A DNA stretch of 64,000 nt from Neorhodopirellula lusitana (GTDB taxonomy: Bacteria; Planctomycetota; Planctomycetia; Pirellulales; Pirellulaceae): the NCBI RefSeq assembly GCF_900182915.1, contig NZ_FXUG01000012.1, positions 1 to 64,000 of the forward strand. Direction: 5' to 3'. Under the pieces are notes generated by a model. The model was not told where the DNA came from. It saw only the letters and a program-made list of their open reading frames with translations, and did no database searches. Below, piece after piece: positions 28,302 to 37,242 of this stretch (the first letter of the stretch is position 1; every line of letters starts with the position of its first letter). A program made the translations under genes and the position numbers.

Positions 28302-29780
28302 TCAGCGAGGTTCTTCGGGGCCGGATGGAAGTTCGATCTTCATTAGTGTGGCAATGATCTCAGCATTGGCCGGATCGTTGGCGATGTTGTGGTTCTCTTG
28401 AGGATCATTTTGGTGATCGTACAGTTCTATGGCATCGAGCTTCGTGTGGTCGTATCGGTTGACCCAACGCGTGAATCGATAGCGATCCGTACGCAGTGAG
28501 TAGCCCATCAATCGCTGTCCCTTCACGGTTCGAGGGTATTGCGACCAGGCTGCATTCTTCCATTGCCGATTCGGATCATCCATAAGTGGTCGGAGGCTCG
28601 TGCCTTCGATGTGGTTGGGCGATTGCAGGCCAGCGAGATCAGCGATGGTGGGATAGATGTCAATGAACTCCACTAACGCGTCGGAGGATCGACCGGCTTG
28701 TTTCATGCCGGGGGCACAGACGATCAACGGTGCGCGGGTGTCGTTTTCATAGTTACTGTGCTTACACCAGCGGTCGTGTTCGCCGAGTTTCCAGCCATGG
28801 TCGCCCCACAGAACTACGATGGTGTTTTCAGTTAGACCCAACCGATCAACCTCGTCCATGACTCGGCCCAGTTGGGCATCCATGTAGGTGATCGCAGCGT
28901 AGTAGCCGTGTTTGAGTTTACGAGCGTAGTCGTTAGGAAGGTGATCGACTTCAGGGACATCGCGGTAGTTCCACATCTCGTTGCGGTCGACCAACGCGTA
29001 ATCGGGTGCGTCGGTAGGCAGGAAACGATTGGTTGCCATCGGTATCAGTTCACCATCGTACTTGTCCCAGTACGCTTTCGGCACGTTGAAGGGCAGGTGT
29101 GGTTTGTGGAAGCCAACGGCCAAAAAGAACGGAGCGTTCTCCGAGCTGAGTTCTTGGAGGGCTTCGATTGCTTCGTCAGCCAGTTCGCCTTCGCCACCGC
29201 CGTTTGCCGGATCATCGGTGATTCGGAAAGCGGGCCCGCGTTTGCTGCGGGTCAGTGTGGGGCGTTGAGCAACTAGTGTTGTAGCAGTGTCGATCGGGTT
29301 GCTCGCTGTCTCCTTTGACTTTGCCGATGTCGTCCACGATTCAGGGTCGATGAGAGATCCGTGGTAGATCTTGCCCAGGCCGCGGCTGGTGTAACCGTTT
29401 TGTTTGAACAGTTGCGGTAGCGTGACCACGTCGGGGACTGCCTTGCGAAAATGGGTCGACAGATCCCATACCTTGGTCGTGTCCGGTCGCAGTCCGGTCA
29501 TCACGCTGGATCGGGATGGCGAGCAAACAGCTTGTTGGCAATAGGCTCGGTTGAAGACCATGCCGCGTTTGGCGAGTCGATCGATGTTGGGGCTTTGGAC
29601 GATTTTGTTGCCGTAGCACCCCAGATCCGGACGCAGGTCATCGGAGACCAGAAACAACACGTTGAGCTTGGATGCATCTTCTTCCGCGTAGGCAACCAAC
29701 GAGGTGACTGAGCCAATAACCAACAGGACGATGGCCAAGGAAAGTCGGTGAAAGATCGGAGTGCTGTGTTGGTTTGGCAT
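28302..29780 (-). CDS. S1-family sulfatase, iduronate-2-sulfatase-like
   Basis: A 492-residue secreted sulfatase (signal LSLAIVLLVIGSVTSLVAYA). The N terminus KLNVLFLVSDDLRPDLGCYG and active site QQAVCSPSRSSVMTGLRPDT (Cys 86) are the form typical of iduronate-2-sulfatases. Further family marks are FLAVGFHKPHLPFNVPKAYW and VLWGDHGWKLGEHDRWCKHS, and the end reads ELYDHQNDPQENHNIAN. In marine planctomycetes this subgroup acts on many sulfated glycans, so the name does not imply iduronate. It lies 270 bases upstream of the other sulfatase on the same strand and is preceded by a stem-loop-rich gap and a GH29 gene. Confidence 0.9.
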   Translation of the reverse strand: MPNQHSTPIFHRLSLAIVLLVIGSVTSLVAYAEEDASKLNVLFLVSDDLRPDLGCYGNKIVQSPNIDRLAKRGMVFNRAYCQQAVCSPSRSSVMTGLRPDTTKVWDLSTHFRKAVPDVVTLPQLFKQNGYTSRGLGKIYHGSLIDPESWTTSAKSKETASNPIDTATTLVAQRPTLTRSKRGPAFRITDDPANGGGEGELADEAIEALQELSSENAPFFLAVGFHKPHLPFNVPKAYWDKYDGELIPMATNRFLPTDAPDYALVDRNEMWNYRDVPEVDHLPNDYARKLKHGYYAAITYMDAQLGRVMDEVDRLGLTENTIVVLWGDHGWKLGEHDRWCKHSNYENDTRAPLIVCAPGMKQAGRSSDALVEFIDIYPTIADLAGLQSPNHIEGTSLRPLMDDPNRQWKNAAWSQYPRTVKGQRLMGYSLRTDRYRFTRWVNRYDHTKLDAIELYDHQNDPQENHNIANDPANAEIIATLMKIELPSGPEEPR

Positions 29781-29858
29781 CGGCGAACGGTAGTGGTGAA
29801 GGGGAGGCGGTTGAAGATAGGGGGGAATCGAATTGAAACGAACTTCGGGCTTACGAGT

Positions 29859-29915
29859 GTCGCCTTTCGCTCCGCGAAAGTTGCGTTTTTGCTCTTTCGC
29901 GGAGCGAAAGGCGAC
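29859..29915. repeat. perfect 22-bp inverted repeat
   Basis: GTCGCCTTTCGCTCCGCGAA AG (29859-29880) is exactly complementary to 29894-29915, with a 13-base loop (TTGCGTTTTTGCT). Each arm itself contains the short palindrome TTTCGCTCCGCGAAA. It looks like a REP-type interspersed element. It could also act as a transcript-end structure between the GH29 gene and the sulfatase gene. Confidence 0.85.
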
Positions 29916-30069
29916 TATGTAAGGGCTCGTTGCTCGGATTGCTTGCCGAGCTTCTCGGTGAACTGGCGTGCTGGTCTTCAGGCACCTAGAGAAGTTTCGC
30001 AGCCAAATGAGTGCCGGGCTTGGAGATGCCTGAGACTGAGGTGGCGAGGCAGGAGCCTCGGGAGCGGTG

Positions 30070-30095
30070 CGTTCCCAGGCGGGAGCCTGGGAACG
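30070..30095. repeat. palindromic repeat CGTTCCCAGGC / GCCTGGGAACG
   Basis: Perfect 11-bp arms with a 4-base loop, 26 bases downstream of the GH29 stop codon. Probably a genome-wide interspersed stem-loop. Confidence 0.7.
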
Positions 30096-30121
30096 AGAGT
30101 GAAACCAATTGTTGCCAGCGG

Positions 30122-31933
30122 TTACTTTTTCGCGCGACGCAGTTCAACCTGACGTAGGTTGATCGGATTCCAAGCGTCCGCGACCGGCTTGACTCGCAAG
30201 GTGTGGTCGCCGGGTTCGTTGATCTTGAGACGGCCAAGCGATTTCTCTTGATACTTACCGTATCCGCCGGTGGATTTCACCTCGGCAGTCAACGACTGGT
30301 CGCCGGCGCTGATCACAAGCTTCGTTTGTGGTGCCTCGACCGAAAGCACCGCATGCACTTCGTATTCGCCGGGTTCAGTGGTGCGGAATGCCCATTCCAC
30401 CGATGCTTCATTGTCCAGCCAATAGCCGACGTGTGGGATTTCGTCATGGGCACGCAAGGCGGCGTCCTGGCTTCCCTCATTGTTGTTGATGTAAGCCTTG
30501 TCGGCGGTCAGAACCAGGCTTCCCTTTCGGTTGAACGTTGGGAGGCTGACTTCCACATCCAAGGTTCCATCGACAGTTAGCTTGACCACGCTGGCGTATT
30601 CGTCAGTGGCTTCGGCTGGTAACGAAACAGCGATACCTGCGTCAGTGGATTCGGTTGGCAGCGTTTCACCGCCGTCGAGCAATGATGCTGATTGAACGTT
30701 GTTCTTCACGCCCGGGACAAGCAGTTTGCCGTCCGCGGGCCAGTCGTAAACGTGCAAGTACAGGGTCGTTTCGCCGTTGGCTTCCTTGCGAGTGCAGCGA
30801 CCCCAGTCCAGAGTTTCCAGTGGGCTGGCCACGGTGCCGTAGATGGATTCGCCGTTAACTTCCATCCACTGGCCGACTTGCTTGAGGCGTTCGATGGCGG
30901 GCGGCAATAGTGTGCCTTCACCGGTGGGGCTGACGTTCAGGAGGTAGTTGCCACCCATGCTGGCGATCTCGATTAGATTGCGAATCAGAGTCTTAGTTGA
31001 CTTGAAGTCATTGTCGCCAATCTTGTATCCCCAGCTGCCACTGATCGGCATGCAAACTTCCCAGTCCTTGCCCACGGGTGCTTGGGCAGGAATGTGTCGC
31101 TCGAAAGTTTTGTAGTCGCCGATGTAGCCTTCGCCCAAACGATCGTTCGTGATGACGTTCTTTTGAATGCCGGTCAATGAGTGCAGGGCGTCGAATGATT
31201 CCTTGCTCATCTTACGAGGCGTGTCCCACCAGAAAATTCCGATTGGACCGTAGTCGGTTAGCAATTGCTTGACTTCGGGGACCGCTTTCTTCATCACGTA
31301 TTCGTCGCTGCTGACACGCTTGATTGTTTTATCCCAACCATTGCCGAAGCCTCCGGGGTGATGCCAATCTTGGGCTTGGGAGTAATAGAAGCCAAAGCGG
31401 ATATCTTGTTTTTGGCACGCCTCGGCGAGCTCTTTCATGATGTCCCGGCCGTAGGGAGTCGCATCGACCACGTTGTAGTCATTGCACTTGGACCCGAACA
31501 TCGCGAAACCATCGTGGTGTTTGGCCGTGATGACGATGTACTTCATGCCAGCCTGTTTGGCGCGAGCCACAAACTCATCCGCGTCAAACTTGGTCGGGTT
31601 GAACTGATCGGCGTACTTGGAGTATTCAGCGATGGGGATCTTGCCACGAGCCATCATCCATTCGGCACTGTTGGGTAGCTTTTGGCCTTTGTACAGGCCG
31701 CCGGTCGTGGAATAGATGCCCCAGTGAACGAACATGCCAAATTTGCCTTCACGCCACCAAGCCAGACGAGCGTCTCGCTCGGCATCGGTTTCTTCGGCGT
31801 GCGGCGCGGCGGGGTTCGCTGCCGTGATACTAGGGTTCTCTTCAGCGGTCGCGACGCTGGGGCTTAGCGAAACGACGCTTGGGCCTAGCAAAGCAAGTGA
31901 CGCCAGAATGACGGATAGTTTCATCGGTCTCAT
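30122..31933 (-). CDS. GH29 alpha-L-fucosidase (1)
   Basis: A secreted retaining alpha-L-fucosidase of about 600 residues (signal KLSVILASLALLGPSVVSLS). GH29 signatures are FGMFVHWGIYSTTGGLYKG, YIVITAKHHDGFAMFGSKC, VDATPYGRDIMKELAEAC and FGFYYSQAQDWHHPGGFG, with the nucleophile Asp in GIFWWDTPRKM and the NYLLNVSPTGEGTLLP loop. A C-terminal carbohydrate-binding-like beta domain follows (EPGEYEVHAVLSVEAPQ, INEPGDHTLRVKPV). ATG 31933 is chosen; 31969 and 31924 are alternatives. It is one of three GH29 genes within 20 kb, and the three are not near-identical copies. It lies between two other leftward genes of the degradation block. Confidence 0.92.
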   Translation of the reverse strand: MRPMKLSVILASLALLGPSVVSLSPSVATAEENPSITAANPAAPHAEETDAERDARLAWWREGKFGMFVHWGIYSTTGGLYKGQKLPNSAEWMMARGKIPIAEYSKYADQFNPTKFDADEFVARAKQAGMKYIVITAKHHDGFAMFGSKCNDYNVVDATPYGRDIMKELAEACQKQDIRFGFYYSQAQDWHHPGGFGNGWDKTIKRVSSDEYVMKKAVPEVKQLLTDYGPIGIFWWDTPRKMSKESFDALHSLTGIQKNVITNDRLGEGYIGDYKTFERHIPAQAPVGKDWEVCMPISGSWGYKIGDNDFKSTKTLIRNLIEIASMGGNYLLNVSPTGEGTLLPPAIERLKQVGQWMEVNGESIYGTVASPLETLDWGRCTRKEANGETTLYLHVYDWPADGKLLVPGVKNNVQSASLLDGGETLPTESTDAGIAVSLPAEATDEYASVVKLTVDGTLDVEVSLPTFNRKGSLVLTADKAYINNNEGSQDAALRAHDEIPHVGYWLDNEASVEWAFRTTEPGEYEVHAVLSVEAPQTKLVISAGDQSLTAEVKSTGGYGKYQEKSLGRLKINEPGDHTLRVKPVADAWNPINLRQVELRRAKK

Positions 31934-32184
31934 GGGGGTTCTCTGGAGAGTGGAAATGAAGTGATTCATGTGATTGGTCTAAGCGTCCAGTGTTGGGGGA
32001 ACTAGAAGTGAATCGTGTAATGTCAGATGATGTCGCGTTCGGTTAACTCGCTGGCTTTGTCTTTGGAAGCGTCCTCGAAAATCATTCGCAGTTGGAATTG
32101 CCAGAGCTCGGGCTGAACTGCAGTTGCCCAACTTTTAGTGGCATCGATTGCGACAAAATCAAAGAGTGAGGTTGGGCTGATTCG

Positions 32185-35100
32185 TTAGCGGTGAATGAGT
32201 CTGAGGACGTCGGGAGCGCCGGAGTGGTCGCTGTCGACGAAGCGGAACGACCATGCATTCGTGTCCACGCTCGGGGAAAGACGCAGGCCATCGTCGACCA
32301 GCTTTCCGTCCCATGACATGACATCCCATTGTCCTGGTTTTGCGGTGCCGGTGAAAGAAACGTCGAGCATCGCTCCATTTTCGAAATGCACGTCACCTCC
32401 GTCAGTCTCATTATCCGCGTCGAAGACTAAAATCGGAGTGACGCCCTCGGCGCCTATTTCAAAATTGAGTGTGCTGCCGGAATGTTGTTTCCAGAATCCA
32501 TCGTGGTCGACGCCGGTACCGATGACGATCGAAGAACATTGCGAGCCGACGATGTTCACGACTCCAGTGCTATCGGAGTTACCGATGGTGATGCCGGAAC
32601 GCGTTTGCAATGAACCACCGGTGATGGTCAAAACGCCGATCCCCTCTGGAACGCTATCGCCGACCGCGATACTTCCGGTTTCGCCATTGATAAGGCGACT
32701 TAAGATCAGTTGTCCGCCACTGAGGTGATAGGTTCCGCGCGAGTCGTATCCAACGCCAATTTGCAACGCATTGAGTCGCACTTCGCCCCCGGTTTGAATG
32801 AACTGGCCAACCCCACCCGAAACGCCGATGCGAGTGTGTCGGCTGGCCCGGGCGGTTGCTGACAACTTGCCGCCGGTCACTTCCAAAGTCCCTTCGCGAC
32901 CGAACTCGGAACCGATGTAGATCGAACTGACGTTGAGCGTTTCACCTTCACGCAAGACTGCTTTGTCGTGGCTGGATTGGTCGACATAAACCTTGGCAGT
33001 GTCCGCAGGCGCCGCGTTGTTTAACCAGTTCTTACCGCTGTTCCAATCGTTGTCGCCCGACCGGTTGGTCCACTTTGCCGACGGTGGGATACTGGAGGGT
33101 TTGGCGTTGCTAGATACTTGCTTATTTGATTTGCGAGCGGGAAGTTTCAACACTTGTCCGGTGGCCAGGGCGACCTGATGAAACGCTTGGTAGGGAACTT
33201 GCTGGATCGTGGAGTCGTGTTCGATGGCTAACGATGCGGCGATCGCGGAGGATTGTCCCAAGACCATGAAAACAGGTTCCATGCGAATGGAACCGAACGC
33301 GATGTGTGACGCTGACATGCAGACTGGTACTGCAAGGTTGTCGCACTGGACAGCTTTGGGGACGATGCTTCGGTACGAGATTGGGTAGGGTTTCAAGCCG
33401 TGTTGTTGCACGTCGCCTTCGTTCCGAGCGGCGCCGTTTTGCACGATGCGTTGACAATTGTGTGAGTCCATTCCATACGCGGCCATGCCAACGGAATCTT
33501 TCACGACTTCTTGGCTACGGCAATTCGCTTCCGTCATGACATAGTCAGCCACCATTCGGCGGGCTTCGCGTACATAAAGTTGTGTGGGCCAGCCTTGCGT
33601 GTCAGCAAATTCATCCTTGCATGGGCCAAAGGCGAGGAACTCGTTGCGTAGCTTTTCAGGCACCCGGTTGCTGGTGGACATGAAGTACCAGAAGCCGCGA
33701 ATGTAGTCTTCGTGTGCTTGCCAAATATCCGCGCGGGTGGCGTAGTCACCATCGGGGTAGTCGTAATTGCCGCCAATGAAATCGGTCGAGATTCCTTGCG
33801 AATTGTTGATGTCGGTTTTGCGGTTGGGCATCCAAACCGGATTGCAGAACTGCTTGATATGAGGGACTGCTCCGGCCTCGACGATTTTTTCGACACGGCG
33901 TGCCGCCAGTTCGTAGCGAGCGGGATCGTAATTCGGGGGCGGTGCTAGTTCCAAGCGATTGGATTGAACGTCAGTGAAACACAGTCGGAAGTTGTAGGCT
34001 TGAACGCGGTGGTCGCCCTCGCCAGGCGTTCCGCCGTCGCCGGGCTGGATCAGCGGGATTAAGCCACTGTTGGCATCGCCAGGAATCACGTACGGATCGA
34101 CTCCGCCGTAAATTTGATTTTTGGGAGTCCGATCGCGGATGCCATTGAGAGTCTCGTCGTACTCTGAATTGGCTTCGCGTCCGACCCGGTATTCCACTCC
34201 CGCTTTCGCCATCAAGTCGCCTTCGTACGTGGCGTCGATGAACATCTTGGCTTGGTAGACGTTGCCGTTTTCGGTCGTGATTGAAGTGATGTGCGCCCCT
34301 TCCTTAGCAACACTTGCCAGACGTTGTTCCAGTTGCACCTCGATTCCCGCTTCGCCAAGCAACTCGGTGAAAATTCTGGCCGCGACGTGGGGTTCGAACG
34401 TCCACATGGTCGCATTAGGCCGCATGACTTCGTCGAGCGTGGTGCGTTTGGATCGCTGGTTGAAGAACTCGTCACGCGCTTCGTGGACCCAAGAAGTGTC
34501 CTTCGCGTAGTGCTGTGCGACACGCGAATAGAATTCGCGACTGAGCCCACCGATGACATTCTTGTTGCCAATGTCGGTGGCCCCCAGTCCACCCGATGTA
34601 AGTCCGCCAATGTGCGAACTGGGTTCGATCAGGATAACCGACCGATTCATGCGAGCCGCTTGGACGGCGGCGGTGATGCCAGCACTGGATGCACCGTAAA
34701 TCACAATGTCAGCTTCGCTATTTTGGTCAGCTTTGTCTTTTTGCAGAGCACCGTTGGCAGAGCGTCGGGTGATGCTGAGAAGCGGGGCGGCAGCCTTCGC
34801 GATGTGTTTGGCAATCAACGCACAGCTGGTTTCGTCTGGATGAACTCCATCCTTGGTGAACCACTCGGGTTCCGTTTGCATGATTTTATTGAGGTCGACA
34901 AACGGGATCTGTTCGTTTTTGGCAACGCGAGCGGCGGTCTCGCAATAGCTTTCCAATAGCTGGCTCAATCCGCCGGCCTGGTCATAGATTGCTTGTTCAT
35001 GACGTTGTAGAAACTGTTCCGCAACGATCGGTGTCGGGCTGCAGATAACCGTCTTGGCACCGATCTTTCGGCACTTGGCGACCATCTCGTGCAAGTTCGC

Positions 35101-35508
35101 TTCATACTTATCTAGCGGCACATGAACTTTGGGCGAATCCACTCGCAAATCATTGGTGCCAAACAAGATGACAACCACCTTGGGTTTGCGAGCGATCACG
35201 TCGGTGGACATTCGCCGCAGTGCTTTGGCAGTGGTGTTCCCGCCAACACCGGCGTTGACGCTGTCGACGCCTAAAGTTGAGCCCAGAATCGACGGGTAGC
35301 CGCGATTGGTGATGCTGTCACCAAAACAAACGATATCGCACGGCGAGACAGCTGAAGCCTCCGGAACGGGAGATTCGGCAGCGGAAGATTCAGCAGGTGA
35401 GTCCTCGGCAACTGCGACGCCCGCGACGTGGCTGGCAAGAATCAAGCAGGCGGCGGTAAGACAAACGCGAAATGGGATGCTAATACTCAGCGAGATTCTG
35501 TCGGACAA
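32185..35508 (-). CDS. SGNH hydrolase - FAD oxidoreductase - beta-repeat fusion protein
   Basis: A 1107-residue exported three-part protein. After the signal (SISIPFRVCLTAACLILAS) comes an SGNH/GDSL esterase domain: IVCFGDSITNRG with Ser at residue 65, VVILFGTNDLR, and the Asp/His motif KDGVHPDE. Next is an FAD-dependent oxidoreductase (DIVIYGASSAGITAAVQAAR, LIEPSSHIGGLTSGGLGATD, MFIDATYEGDLMAKAGVEY, ending VCMSASHIAFGSIRMEPVFM). The last ~295 residues (ORF from AKWTNRSGDNDWNSG) are a beta-repeat domain shared with the FecR/LamG protein at 18892. I place the start at TTG 35508, preceded by GAGAG at 8 bases. The open frame extends upstream to 35730 but that part looks non-coding. Substrate unknown: an acyl or acetyl ester removed, and a sugar or uronate oxidised, is a guess from context. 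Confidence 0.85.
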   Translation of the reverse strand: MSDRISLSISIPFRVCLTAACLILASHVAGVAVAEDSPAESSAAESPVPEASAVSPCDIVCFGDSITNRGYPSILGSTLGVDSVNAGVGGNTTAKALRRMSTDVIARKPKVVVILFGTNDLRVDSPKVHVPLDKYEANLHEMVAKCRKIGAKTVICSPTPIVAEQFLQRHEQAIYDQAGGLSQLLESYCETAARVAKNEQIPFVDLNKIMQTEPEWFTKDGVHPDETSCALIAKHIAKAAAPLLSITRRSANGALQKDKADQNSEADIVIYGASSAGITAAVQAARMNRSVILIEPSSHIGGLTSGGLGATDIGNKNVIGGLSREFYSRVAQHYAKDTSWVHEARDEFFNQRSKRTTLDEVMRPNATMWTFEPHVAARIFTELLGEAGIEVQLEQRLASVAKEGAHITSITTENGNVYQAKMFIDATYEGDLMAKAGVEYRVGREANSEYDETLNGIRDRTPKNQIYGGVDPYVIPGDANSGLIPLIQPGDGGTPGEGDHRVQAYNFRLCFTDVQSNRLELAPPPNYDPARYELAARRVEKIVEAGAVPHIKQFCNPVWMPNRKTDINNSQGISTDFIGGNYDYPDGDYATRADIWQAHEDYIRGFWYFMSTSNRVPEKLRNEFLAFGPCKDEFADTQGWPTQLYVREARRMVADYVMTEANCRSQEVVKDSVGMAAYGMDSHNCQRIVQNGAARNEGDVQQHGLKPYPISYRSIVPKAVQCDNLAVPVCMSASHIAFGSIRMEPVFMVLGQSSAIAASLAIEHDSTIQQVPYQAFHQVALATGQVLKLPARKSNKQVSSNAKPSSIPPSAKWTNRSGDNDWNSGKNWLNNAAPADTAKVYVDQSSHDKAVLREGETLNVSSIYIGSEFGREGTLEVTGGKLSATARASRHTRIGVSGGVGQFIQTGGEVRLNALQIGVGYDSRGTYHLSGGQLILSRLINGETGSIAVGDSVPEGIGVLTITGGSLQTRSGITIGNSDSTGVVNIVGSQCSSIVIGTGVDHDGFWKQHSGSTLNFEIGAEGVTPILVFDADNETDGGDVHFENGAMLDVSFTGTAKPGQWDVMSWDGKLVDDGLRLSPSVDTNAWSFRFVDSDHSGAPDVLRLIHR

Positions 35509-36366
35509 AGGTTGGTCTCTCGATTGATCGAATTGAATTGAGAGCTTCGGAAGAGGATGAAGCGTTGGAAGGTGGTTGGTCGGTGGGAGGTGCAAGCCCA
35601 GACGACTCTGCGTCGTATTAATCCGCTTAGAGTCCGTTGGATGCTTAACACGCCGCGAGTGGTTTGGGGGCCTCAGACGCCGATTCGCGTGGATGTTGGA
35701 ACGTGTGTCCAGTCCCGAAACTTCCAGCACTATCGAAGGTCAGGTCGACGTCATTCCGGCAGTGGTTTTTGGGGCAAACCCTATAAGGAATGTTTCGAAA
35801 CTGCGAAATCTAAACCAATGCATTCGGATAAATCGGCAGAATACCTCGGATGGCGGTTTGGTGTGGTACGGGGCGAGGCGAAGGGAGTCGTGTTTGATCC
35901 TGGTAATCTGTGTTTTTTCGCTATCCGACCGTTACGTTTTGGGGTGTTGATGCCATTACTAGGCAACGACAGGTACCGACTTTTTTGGGGCGTGCGTTCA
36001 TCCATGGTCCAGTAAGTGAGTTTCTTGCGAGGATTGCTTGCGAGACTTGCTGGTGGTCTGCATGCATCGCAGCCTCGCCAGGGCAGGCTAGCCAGGCAGC
36101 GGGAGATGAAGGCTGAGGAATCTGTCGTCCCACCTTGCAGGGAAATGCACTCAAGTGAGCTGAGGGGAAACCGAGATTCCGTTGCGTCCTGGAGCATCGA
36201 ATCATCGGTCGAGCTTCGACTCCGTTAGGGGCACTGTCTGTCCTTGCTCCCCATTTCAATTCAATTTGCGTCGAATGATGCTTTCATTGAGAATCCAGAT
36301 ACAGGCTCCGGTTAATCATTTGATTGCTTGAGATGTCCCTCACTTTCTTCGCCCACGAGTTACAGC
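35509..36366. other. long divergent intergenic region
   Basis: About 860 bases between the leftward fusion gene and the rightward DUF1080 gene. Open frames here (e.g. 35557-36015 plus, 35781-36197 minus) overlap each other and show no family resemblance, signal peptide or ribosome-binding site, so I call none. Regulatory sequence for both sides is expected. Confidence 0.45.
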
Positions 36367-37086
36367 ATGACACAGCGTTTTCTTCATTCTTTGACGTCCG
36401 TTCCCAAGAGAGCTCTCTCGCAGGTTTTCTTTGCGAGTTTCGTTCTCATCGTTCTTAGTGGAGCTATGGTCATTTTACCTTCCACGCAGGCCACCGCGGA
36501 CGATGCATCGCAAGCAAGTGTTCCTGAAAGTGCGGCGGGTGAACAATGGGTTTTGTTGTTTGACGGTCAGTCGCTGGATGGTTGGGAAAAGGTCGGCAAG
36601 AAAGACAGTGTATGGGAAGTCGTTGATGGAAGCCTGGTGGGTTCAGGAACCCAATCAATGCTGGTTTGCACCGCAAAAACCTACAAGAACTTTCGCTACC
36701 GCATTGAGGCCAAAATTAATGATGGTGGCAATTCCGGTATGTACTTCCGTACCACTCGCAAGCCTTCGTTCCGTGAAGGCTATGAAGCGCAGATTGATAG
36801 TACTCACAAAGATCCTATTCGAACCGGATCCTTGTATGGCTTCTGCCACGTGTATCAGCAACTTGTTAAACCTAACAGTTGGTTCACCTATGAGGTCGAA
36901 GTCAAAGACGGTGTGTGGCGCGGTCGCGAGATGACACAAATCAAGATCACGGTCGATGGCAATGAACTGTATGAGTATATGGACTTCGACAAAACTTGGC
37001 CGGCCGGATACTTTGGATTTCAACAACACGACCCTGGCAGCAAGGTGCATATCCGTAAAGTAGAAGTGCTCCCATTGGCCGATTGA
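36367..37086 (+). CDS. DUF1080 protein (3-keto-disaccharide hydrolase family)
   Basis: A 239-residue secreted protein with a signal region (VFFASFVLIVLSGAMVILPS) followed by the DUF1080 (PF06439) lectin-like jelly roll: WVLLFDGQSLDGWEKVGKKD, VWEVVDGSLVGSG, FRYRIEAKINDGGNSGMYFR, YEAQIDSTHKDPIRTGSLYG and YFGFQQHDPGSKVHIRKVEV. Members of the family have been shown to cleave 3-keto-glycosides made by sugar C3-dehydrogenases. ATG 36367 is chosen because it starts the signal. The next gene, a Gfo/Idh/MocA protein on the same strand, is the expected partner. Confidence 0.88.
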   Translation: MTQRFLHSLTSVPKRALSQVFFASFVLIVLSGAMVILPSTQATADDASQASVPESAAGEQWVLLFDGQSLDGWEKVGKKDSVWEVVDGSLVGSGTQSMLVCTAKTYKNFRYRIEAKINDGGNSGMYFRTTRKPSFREGYEAQIDSTHKDPIRTGSLYGFCHVYQQLVKPNSWFTYEVEVKDGVWRGREMTQIKITVDGNELYEYMDFDKTWPAGYFGFQQHDPGSKVHIRKVEVLPLAD

Positions 37087-37242
37087 TTGAGCCGTTGTTA
37101 GTCCGCACTTGCAGTGATCCGCAATGCGGTCCGTGGCTCATCCCAGGTTGGCGAAATTGTTTGAGGCCTCTCGTTTGAAATGCCTCTTTCCTCCCACACC
37201 CCCTGTTCGATTACCCTTTTTGACCCTTCGAGATATCCCCTC

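Larger units (their letters stand above)
29781..30121. other. intergenic region rich in stem-loop repeats
   Basis: No coding sequence recognised. It contains the 22-bp-stem hairpin at 29859-29915 and the 11-bp palindrome at 30070-30095 listed separately, plus imperfect GGAGCCTCGGGAG-type sequence beside the latter. Confidence 0.6.

Noticed and set aside
35557-36015. Open frame of 152 codons in the long intergenic gap
   Set aside because: No ribosome-binding site or recognisable protein features, and overlapped by equally long frames on the other strand.
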